From Umbilicaria muhlenbergii (Eukaryota; Ascomycota; Lecanoromycetes; Umbilicariales; Umbilicariaceae), in NCBI GenBank assembly GCA_000611775.1, contig KK106985.1, positions 2,156,291 to 2,220,290 on the forward strand: a stretch of 64,000 bases of DNA, written 5' to 3'. Of this stretch, positions 55,300 through 64,000 are shown one piece after another. The first letter of the stretch is position 1, and each line of letters begins with the position of its first letter. The notes below the pieces were generated by a model, which was not told the DNA's origin, did no database searches, and worked only from the letters and a program-made list of their open reading frames with translations. A program made the translations under genes and the position numbers.

Positions 55300-56365
55300 C
55301 AGAAAGATGAGTGATTGATGAAAAACTCAATTAACTGTTGAATCAGTGACATGACACTGACACTGATTAAGTGAGGTGATAGTGAGGTGAGTTAATCACA
55401 TGAATGTGATAACCCTGAGGAGCAGAGTAGTGGCAGTGAAGTTGCAGCAGTGAAGTTGCAGCAGTGAAGTTGCAACAGTGTTATGATAACACTACTCAGG
55501 TCACAGGCAGTGATATTATAATAAAAGCTTCAAGGTATAAATATTATCAATTTCTCAATCATTTATACACCCTCAAATTGCATTATCTTCATCATCACAA
55601 CATCAGTCATCATGCTTATAAGTTAAAGAAACAGGCTCTGCATATGCATGATTAATGCATGACATCATATAGTGCTCATTCATTGTCAAGCGCTTCACAG
55701 GCCCTCATGTGTAGCTTATAAAGTCATTTTGTCTTTAATGCAGTCACTGTTTCACTGAAGATATCATGCAAGTCTGTGACACTCATTTAAATGTCAAGTG
55801 TGCATATTGTATTAATCTTCATAAAGCTTGTCTTCTGATAAGTTTAACATGCTCACTTATTATACTTCACTGATGATTCAAGGTTCCTGCATGATTTATA
55901 TACAAGATAAACACATTGATTTATTTAATCAACAGAGTTAATATTAACACTCTCTCATCTGCCCTCCTGACTGCCCTCAAGGCGCGTCAAAAGTGTTATA
56001 ACAAGAAGGTGACAGCACATCTTCATGTTCTTAATTATCATCAGAAGTTTTTAAAGTTTAAGTTTTTTATCAAGATCAGCCTTCTGCTTCTTGAGCAGCT
56101 TAAGTGCATCAACATCACCCTTGAAGGTATTTTGAATATCATGAGATACTCAGTTTAATCTCATTCTCTTCACTCCTGCTTTGAAGACTATAATCAGTTA
56201 ATGTGCATTTAATTTTAAAAGCGTCTGCCTACTCTTGTTGATGATGATGATAATGATAATGATGAAGATTTTTCTCCTTTTAAGGAGTCAGAGGGGTCAG
56301 AGAAGTCAAAGAAGAATGATGAAGATAAAGAGAAAAATGATGATGATGATGATGATGATGAGTAA
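55300..56365 (+). pseudogene. Antisense accessory gene relic of E2': Cys-rich motif and acidic tail
   Basis: Opposite to the E2' pol strand, beside its 3' LTR. Open runs at 55,464-55,655 and 55,916-56,158. Between them at about 55,775-55,835 lies CDTH...KCAYC...KAC (C-x7-C-x2-C-x6-C), like the second half of the E3 cluster. The 3' end (56,240-56,365) codes an acidic tail of Asp/Glu/Asn from GAT-rich repeats and stops at 56,363-56,365. Fossil; function unknown. Confidence 0.5.
56240..56362. repeat. GAT-rich microsatellites
   Basis: (GAT)n with AAT interruptions at about 56,240-56,270 and (GAT)7 at 56,339-56,359, both within the antisense acidic tail of E2'. Confidence 0.85.
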
Positions 56366-57227
56366 ATAATGTTTTGTCAGTATTTTGTTGATTTTATATA
56401 ATAATTCTTTCAGCTTGCTCTGATCTGCTGTTGTAATGATAATAATATTATGTTTCTCTTGTGCTTTGCTGATGATTCATCTTTTTTAATGAACTTGTTA
56501 TCCTTGACCCTTGCTGTAGATCACTTATAAAGTCTTAATAAAATTTGTAAAATCTCTTGAGGAAAATCAGGAAAGAGTGTTTTTATGACATCAATTAAAT
56601 CTTTTTAAATCACTTTCTTTTGTGCTTATTTAATTTATTATTAAAGGCTGCTTATATTTCCTGCACACCTTTTAAGTTCTTTTTTAACACTCATTGATTA
56701 TATTCTTCTGATCAACCCTTTCATCTCACTTTGTACAGGATTTCATTCTTGAATTTTCAGCAGTTTTAAATCTCCTTGACTTCATATTTCTCTTCATCAT
56801 CAATTAGCTCTGAAGGTGACAGCAATGATTTAAAGTCATCATCAGCTTTACATTGATACAGCTTCAGATAAAAGACATGAAAGATGTTATAAATTTAATA
56901 AATGAGTAATAAAGTTAACCTGTAAGCCTGCTTCTTTATTAAGTCTTTAATTTAAAATGATTTAATGAATTTGTGAAACAGTTTCCTATTCAAGCACTTA
57001 TGTCATAAGTTCTTCATGAATAACATTATCAAGTCTCTCACATTATAAGTCTTGAGTTTATGTTTGACATCATAATATTTGACTTGAGATTTAATTACAT
57101 TTTTTTAATGTTGTGACAGCACTTCCTGTATGTCATGAAATCATTTCACTTAATCTTTTGCTGCAAGTATCTCTTTTTTCCTGAAGTCATCCTCAACTTT
57201 AAATCTCACTTTCAGATGATATGCATC

Positions 57228-58081
57228 ATCAGCAATTTAGCAAGTTAACTCTGAGTTAATTTTTAGCACTTTGAGCGCTCTGAGCTTCTGATCTCATGTC
57301 TCAGCTAACAGCCGCTCTTAGCACCTGCTGAGCACTTTGAGCTCAACCTTAAATCTTGAGCAGAACATCAAAATTTTGTGATAAAAAAACAATTATTAAA
57401 ACAATTGTTTAAACAAGTACACACACAGTGTTATAATAACAGTAAAACTTATAATAAGTAAACTTTTGCTAAAATTCACTTTTCTGCAATAAAAAATCAT
57501 GATTTGTTGAGTCTGAAAGCACTGTATAAGTGTTGAGTTCTGAATATTTAAAGAACTTCAAGATTTTCATCACTTAAAAATTTACACACTTTAATAACTG
57601 TTGCACCTCAACAGATATGAAGAAACTTTCAATGCATAAATTATAAAAAACAGTATTATCTATTAATGTTAAATTAAAAGTTTCTTCATAACTGCTGTTG
57701 TTGTTAAGTTATATTTAATTCAAGTTTTCAATAGCGAAAAATCTTTCAAAAAAAGTCACATACTTTGAATAACTATTGCGCTTTTATACTTATGATATAA
57801 CTTTCAATTTATAAGTTGTAGAGAATAAGCTGTTTAAGAGTTTTCTGATACAAAGTTTCTTTTTATGTGTTGTTGTTAAAGAAATTTTTAGTTTGTAAAG
57901 TGTACAGAATAAAGAGATTTAAAACTTTTCAATAAAAAGTTTCTTATTATTTATGAAGGTATAATAGTTATTTAAAGTGTAAGATTTGTATGAGCTCATT
58001 TACTGCTCAGAGAGTGCTCTGAGCGCATAAAGTACTATTAACTAAAATCTTATTTTTGAGCGGGCTGTCAAGTTGCAGATG
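57228..58081 (-). mobile_element. Second fold-back-family element E0', inserted in the integrase region of E2'
   Basis: 854 bp from CAGCAATTTAGC to GTCAAGTTGCAGATG. The outermost ends are imperfect inverted repeats (CATCAGCAATTTAGCA against CATCTGCAACTTGACA). The left 200 bp match the E0 tail reversed, and 57,890-58,060 match the E0 outer arm reversed. 57,765-57,885 match the E0 inner arm in forward sense, unbroken where E1 entered E0. 57,430-57,760 is unlike E0. The E2 sequence at 50,940-50,970 shows the uninterrupted target. No clean target duplication found. Confidence 0.75.
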
Positions 58082-61000
58082 ATACATGACATAAAAAGAG
58101 TTACACTTTATTGATGTCTGCATTCTGTTATTATAAGTGAATTCTGTCAAGAGTAAAAGACTTATTCAGTTGTCTTGTTCATCTGAGTAATAACAGTGAA
58201 GGTAATATTTTAAGATTTAATTTTATCTTTCTATCTGCTCATCTGTCTGCAAGTGAAAGACAGTGCTTAACTGATGCTTCATTCTTAAATAGTAGCACAT
58301 TTCTGATCAGAAAGCACTTGTGAAAACTGATTCTTAATCAGAGACAGCCTCTTTTGATACATTAAATCAACATATTATTTCCTTATAGAACAAGTCAGTT
58401 AATTCTGTCATCATAACTGTTTTCATGATTTGAATATATTGAGTTATTTTTGTATATTAATTCATAATCATTAAGATCATGTCATAAATGCAACTCTTGC
58501 ACTTACTTAACAGCAAGTTAATGATAAAATTCATTATAACTTGCTGTCATGATTCTTCTAACTGAGGCAGTGTCTGTAACTCATCATAAAGATGATGTTT
58601 AAGTACTTTCACCCTTTGACAGATGTCACATGATGCAACATAATCTTTAACATCTTGACTCATATCAATTTAATAATATTTGCAGTTAATTAATTCAAGG
58701 GTTTTTTCTATCTTGAAATGCTCTGTCAAGACATCATCATGATGATGTTTCAAGATCTCTGCTTTTATTGATTTTTCTTCTGAAATGTATATTTGTTCCT
58801 CATGAAATAAAAGGCCTTCAGAGTTAAATCTTCAGAAACTTTCAGCTTTAGCCTTGCACTTCATTGATGTACAGTCAGTGTTGCATGTCACTTTTACAAA
58901 TGAATCATCATTTTATAAAGTTCAAATTAAATTCTTTAAAGGTAAACTCAAGCTTTCATCAGCTGTTTCATGAATGACAAGATCTCTTATCATCACATGT
59001 GAAACAAGTTGTTTACAATTAATAATTTCAATGACAGAGTTAAGCTGTTTCACAGTTATGTCACAGTCATCATGAGCAGATGTTTTGTCATCACTTCTTT
59101 AACATTTTTTTTGAAGTTTGAGGTTTTTAATTCTGATCATTCTCTCTGCCTCTGTGAGCAACTGCCTCACAATAGAGGCATATTTAAGTGAGAATATATT
59201 CACAAGAGTGATTAACTTCCTCTGAAGTATTGAGAGTAATTTCTTCATGATTTCACTCACCTCTTTAATATCCCTGTAGTCTGATCACCTTAATGATGCA
59301 TCAGCAGGGTTGATCTTTTCAGATTAATGCAAAATATTAAAATTAAAAGCAGTGAACTTCATTGCTTATCATGCTTGCCTGTTATTCAATTCCTTCACAT
59401 TTATAAATCCTCATAAATTGTTATGATCAGTTAATATCTTTATGATATGACAACTGCCTTCAAGATAATGACGTCAGTGTTTAAACATCATAATAATGAC
59501 AAGAAGCTCTTGATCATGAGTTTTATACTGAGTCTTTGAAGAAGTCAACTTTCTTGATTAAAATGTAATTGAATGTCACTCCTCATTATTCAACAGCTGA
59601 GACAGGATGTCAGCAAGCTTAATGATTAATACATCAGTTTTCATCTATATTTATAACTTTGAATTAAAGTGAACTAGGATGAGTGCTGTCATAAAGATTT
59701 CATGAAGGTGATTAAACACCTTCTTTGTGTCACTTGAGAATTTAAAAGATTTAAATTTCTTTTTATTCTTGTTATCTTTCATAAGGTTTGTCAAGAGGGC
59801 TGTAACTTGTAAATAACACTTAATGAAGCATCTATAAAAGTTCACAAAGCTCAGGAAGACTTATACTTCTTGAAAAGTTCTTAATACTGATCAGTCTTGT
59901 ATGATGTTCACTCATCACAAATTCATCACTACGCTGTCAGTTGTGATGATAAACTCTAGAAATTTCACCTTAATAATGAAGAATTCACACTTCTTAAAGT
60001 TCATATAAAGTTGAAATCAACAGAGTCTGTTTAACACCTGCTTAATGTGCTCTCAATGTTGCATCAGTGATTCAGAGTATATAAGAATGTCATTCAAATA
60101 AACAACACAAAAGATATTCACAAGCTTCATTAATGCTTGATTAATATAAACTTAAAACATAACTGAAGTGTTGATCAATCTGAATGACATGATCATATAC
60201 TTAAAGTGATTATAATGCATGTGAAACATCATCTTTCACTTATCATCCTTTTTTATGCAGATATGATGATAAATATTCTTCAAATTTAGCTTCATAAATT
60301 ATTTAACTTCATTAAGTTGATTTAATATTTCATTTATAAAAGGTAACAGGTGCCTGTTCTTGATGATTATTTTATTTAACCTTTAATAATTAATGCATAA
60401 GTGCAGCTCTTCATTTTTTTTTTAAACAAAAAGAATGAGTGCTCCTGCAGAGCTCACAGAATGATGAATTCAACCTTTCATTAAAACATTATTCAAGTAT
60501 TCTCATAATACCTTTAACTCAGTATTGAAGAGATTATATAAAGAGTCATAAAGTGAATCTGTGTCATTCAAGTCAATTGCATGATCACTGATTTTATGAG
60601 GTGAAAGAAGGTCAGCATTTTCTGTTAAAAACATATTCACATAATCAATGTACTCTTTAAATAAAGTTTATGTTATTTCAGCACTTTGTATGCGCACCTT
60701 CAATGCAGCATCATCACTCAGACTGACTCATATCATGACATAAATAACAAAGTGATCCTGAATCTCTCTTATGAATTCATTGAATGACTGTAACTTGATA
60801 AATTGCTTTTTAATGTTAAAGCGTCACACCTTCATTCTGCAGTCAATTCACACATGTTCAGTCTTTAATGTAAAAAATTCAAGGATAAGGGGTGATCCTG
60901 ACTTATTTAAAATGTAGAACACATGTTCACATTTGTGAAATTATCCTCAACTGTTGATAAGCTGATAATGCACATGATAAACACTGAAGCAGTAAGCCTT

Positions 61001-61557
61001 CTGATTATTTAAAAATTAAAGTTGAGGTAATAAACTCTTCACATGAGCTAATTAATGCTCAATAACAAAGTGTTGTGAAATCACATTGACTTCAGCTCTC
61101 ATGTTCAATAAAGCTTGCATGAGTATGACATCATCATTGTGAAGAACTTGTTCATCAATAATTAAACTGAGCTCTGAGGCTACTTTTGTTCAACACTTCA
61201 GCAGCATGAAGCCTTCACTGAAGTGTTCTCATTTTTTGATGTTGAAACAGCTGCAATTGAGATTTTATTCAGATCTGAGTTCTTCACAAGCTGTGAATAA
61301 TCAGAGGAATAATGTCCCTTCTGATTACAATTTCAACAAGTCATGTGTGATAAGTTTTTTATTTCAGAAGTCTTCATTGATCTGCTTTCATATTTATTAT
61401 CTCACTTGCTCTTCTTCTTGTCCTCATCAGGCTTGTGATCCTTATTCTCAGCAGGCTTCAATGATGACTCAGATTTATAATTGAAGATAACTGTCATATT
61501 AGCATTTGCTTTCAACTTCACAGCACCTCTCAAACATAAATTATTCTTCAAGTGTGT

Positions 61558-61950
61558 TGTAACAGGTGATGTTGTAGTAACAGAGATAATATAATCATTC
61601 AATGAACTATATCAAGGTACAACCAACCACGTCATAGGTATGATTATACCACTTGATCACATGTAAACTCAGATAAGTTAAAAGGCAGTAAACTTATGAG
61701 ATTGCATTTAATACATGAGTTGAGCATGAGCTCCTAACTATGAATCTACCTGTGATTATATAATATTTTAAAAGACTCATGTGTGACTGTACTGCTCTGT
61801 GTGTGTAATTTTACTGCTCAGGGTGCTCATGCCCTGAGCATCATAAGTGATCAAGTGCTCAAGGTGCTCATGTTTTAAACATCATGAGCAATATCACATG
61901 TACACCTGTTACACATATCAATCAGGTATCATTTAGTGAAAGGTGTAACA
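61558..61950 (-). repeat. E3' 3' LTR
   Basis: TGTAACAGGTGATG to GGTGTAACA. It is 41 bp shorter than the E3 LTRs, because it has two rather than three units of the internal tandem repeat. Confidence 0.88.
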
Positions 61951-61999
61951 TTAGTTTTCCTCTTAATGTTTTCATTCTCAAAAACTCAACCTTCCTCAT

Positions 62000-62560
62000 G
62001 CCTTCATTCAGTATCAGAAAGAAGAAGTCATCTACTTCTCATCATTCTCATTTGACTGATTCAATCACTGAGAATGAGAGGATTGTCATGTGAATGTGTA
62101 ATCACTGCTTAATCAGTGACAAGAAGTGCAAGATGTTGAATGATTATAATAAGTGTGACACCTGCATTCAGCTGAGCATCTCTTGTGACTTGTTTATATC
62201 TCTGAAGGAGATCAACAAGGTGAGTGTAAAGATTCATCATCTGAAAAAGAAAAAGAATGCTGTCATGACACAAAAGTGAGAGATAAGAGTGAAGAAAGAG
62301 AGACTTCATAAATAAATCACTTTCTTTAAAAAGAAGCAGTCAGACTTGATCTGTATTGAACTTCAGAACATTGAAGAGCTGAAGATGAATGAGTGTGCAG
62401 CTGCTGTAACTGCTGATTCTTTTAACAGGCCTTCACTCAACTTCCTCATGCTTAAAGCTTTCAGTTTTAATGACATGAACTGACTTCCTGCAGGTTTCTT
62501 TAATGAAATTGACACAGTTTCATCACATAATGAGTGAGATTCTTCTCTGACTCTCATGTG
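62000..62560 (+). pseudogene. Antisense accessory gene relic of E3': Zn2Cys6-spaced cluster plus coiled coil
   Basis: The counterpart of 41,630-42,200. The open run 62,094-62,279 (61 codons) keeps the six cysteines and their spacing as well as the ISLKEINKVS and HHLKKKKNA coiled-coil start. Fossil. Confidence 0.6.
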
Positions 62561-64000
62561 TTTCCTTCACTGTCATATCCTTTTCATTTAATCAGATAAT
62601 GTGACTCATCATTTATATCTTGTTGATTTAAAATTTCTTCTACCTTGAATTCAGCATCTTGACTTTTCAGGTCAATCTCTGATGAATTTTCTTATATTAA
62701 TGTTTTCAAGTCTGCTGATTCAAGTAGTGATACATGAAATACTGAGTGTATTCACATAATGAGTGAAAGCTCAAGCTCATAGTTGATGCTTCTCTTAGTT
62801 TTAGCAATTTGAAAAGGTCTCAACTTCATGTGATTCAATTTGTTGCTAAGTCACTTCATCTTGATATTATAACATAAGAGGTATACTTTATTCTCCTCTT
62901 TAAGAGTAGGTCTCTTATCTCTCTTTTTATTATGATATACTGTTAATCTTTTTAAAGTGAATTTAATATTCCTCTGCAGCATTTCATGCAGATTCTTGAG
63001 GTGATTCACTTATACTCTTGCTTTTTATGTTATCATTATTAATCCCCTGACCTCATTCATAGCCGGGTTGAAACTGTAATTAATGTAAAATGATGATACT
63101 TCAGTTGTCTCTGTTGCTGCTGAATTGTATATTAACTGAGTTATCAGTAAGAGTTCTACTCAATTAGTTTGCTGATAATTAACATAACATCATAAATACT
63201 GTTTCATAATCTGATTGAGTCATTCAGTCTGTTCATTCATCTGAGGATGATATGATGTTGATAACTTATGATGAATCCTCAACTGATTCATTAATGACTT
63301 TCAGAACTTAAAGGTGAAGAGTTTATCTCTATCAGAGATTATCTCTTTCAGCAGTTCATGATTAACTGTTATAATTCTTAAAAACATATATGTGAGTTTT
63401 TCTGCTGATGATGCTTCATTATAAGATATGAAGTATCTGTACTTCATAAGTCTGTCAGTGATAATTAATATCAAATCATAAACTGCTTTCATCAGGGGTT
63501 CTTTTAACTTTGATAACTTGATCATAAAGTTTAATGTGATGTTTACTCATGATCTTGATGATGTTCTTGATGATTTAAGTAAATCATATAACTTATGTTG
63601 ATCTGCTTTGCTTCTTCAACAGATGTTGCACTTTTAAATGATCTCTTTGATCTTTTTCTTCATGTGTGAGAAGTAATATGTTCTTGTGAGTCATTTTATC
63701 ATCTTGTTGATTCCCTGATGATTGTGTGTCTTGTTGAAATGACTTTCCTCTATTAACTTTCATTGAAGATTAATAGAAACATAAATCAAGTCTTAAAAAA
63801 ATAATAAGCATTTCTCCTTTTTAAAGTTTTCATGATCTTTAATATTTTGAAGAACCTGTTGTGTTAACTTGTCATTCTTCAACACTTTTTGAATTTCATT
63901 TTTAAAAACATCATCCTTTACTTGTATGATGAGGTTGAATTATTTATTAAAAGACATGTTCCCTTGCTCATTCTTCTGAAGAATAACATGACTGATGATC

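Larger units (their letters stand above)
55039..61557 (-). mobile_element. Ty3/gypsy element E2', E2-related, minus strand, cut by E0' and by E3'
   Basis: The left end is its 3' LTR (55,039-55,266), followed by the reversed purine tract (ATTACCTCCCCT). On the minus strand the integrase (57,050-57,225 and 58,085-58,800), RNase H and RT (about 60,600-59,300, NDILIYSES at about 60,072-60,100) and gag match E2 closely. Gag carries a CCHC region at about 61,305-61,345. Its 5' end lies beyond E3', outside the window. The 3' segment 55,267-57,050 differs from E2. Broken dozens of times. Confidence 0.85.
61558..64000 (-). mobile_element. Ty3/gypsy element E3', second E3 copy, minus strand, runs off the window
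   Basis: 3' LTR 61,558-61,950 (393 bp), then sequence parallel to E3 from 41,583 onwards up to the window end, which corresponds to E3 at about 43,630. The integrase DRLMKYRYFISY run (63,301-63,525, minus) matches E3. Inserted in the gag region of E2'. Broken; the 5' part is not visible. Confidence 0.88.

Noticed and set aside
59009-59191. Plus-strand open frame of 60 codons, mirrored at 49,847-50,029 (-)
   Set aside because: Antisense to the same region between RNase H and integrase of E2' and E2; found in both because the copies are homologous. No Cys motif or domain.
30164-64000. Use of UGA as a sense codon, because TGA is so frequent within recognisable protein stretches
   Set aside because: The neighbouring host genes use the standard code, and loss of CpG explains the excess; the elements are simply decayed.

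Overview
The window looks like a filamentous ascomycete (Pezizomycotina) chromosome. Twelve compact nuclear genes lie in the first 27.7 kb. They carry about 30 short introns (mostly 49-105 bp) with CTGAC/CTAAC-type branch points, and several are typical fungal proteins (bifunctional HIS7, Flc/TRP-like membrane protein, ATG7, MPE1). I cannot name the species.

Gene-rich part (1-27,727), left to right: Flc/TRP-like membrane protein (-), DNA polymerase epsilon subunit B DPB2 (-), NASP/Hif1-type histone chaperone (+), Yippee-domain protein (-), ornithine decarboxylase antizyme (-, programmed +1 frameshift), cleavage/polyadenylation factor MPE1 (-), HIS7 (-), dCMP deaminase DCD1 (-), ATG7 (+), mitochondrial rRNA 2'-O-methyltransferase MRM2 (-), an unrecognised coiled-coil protein (-) and oligosaccharyltransferase subunit OST3 (+). 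These are housekeeping genes, not a cluster. Two divergent promoters suggest cell-cycle control: DPB2/histone chaperone, and coiled-coil protein/OST3. HIS7 has a Gcn4/CPC1-type site upstream.

Repeat part (27,728-64,000): composition changes abruptly to AT-rich, CpG-poor DNA with no host gene that I can support. It opens with AT-rich sequence holding a 57-bp minisatellite and a LINE 3' fragment, followed by a 297-base assembly gap. After that comes a stack of fossil elements, read from their terminal repeats and target duplications. A Ty1/copia relic (from 30,164) is split by a fold-back DNA element (E0). E0 is split by a Ty3/gypsy element with 139-bp LTRs (E1, 31,850-54,264). E1 is split by a second gypsy element with 214-bp LTRs (E2, 39,746-53,544). 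E2 is split by a third, opposite-strand gypsy element with 434-bp LTRs (E3, 41,149-47,747). To the right lies a reverse-orientation E2 relative (E2', 55,039-61,557), hit by another E0 copy (57,228-58,081) and by another E3 copy (E3', 61,558 to the window end). All are broken many times over.

Most worth a second look: (i) the antizyme frameshift site, which lies in a predicted 20-nt exon whose stop codon touches an intron; (ii) CpG-directed decay of the repeats, unlike the usual CpA-directed RIP; (iii) a Zn2Cys6-spaced cysteine cluster plus coiled coil coded antisense to pol in both E3 copies; (iv) a Cys-rich, acidic-tailed antisense reading stretch in E2'.
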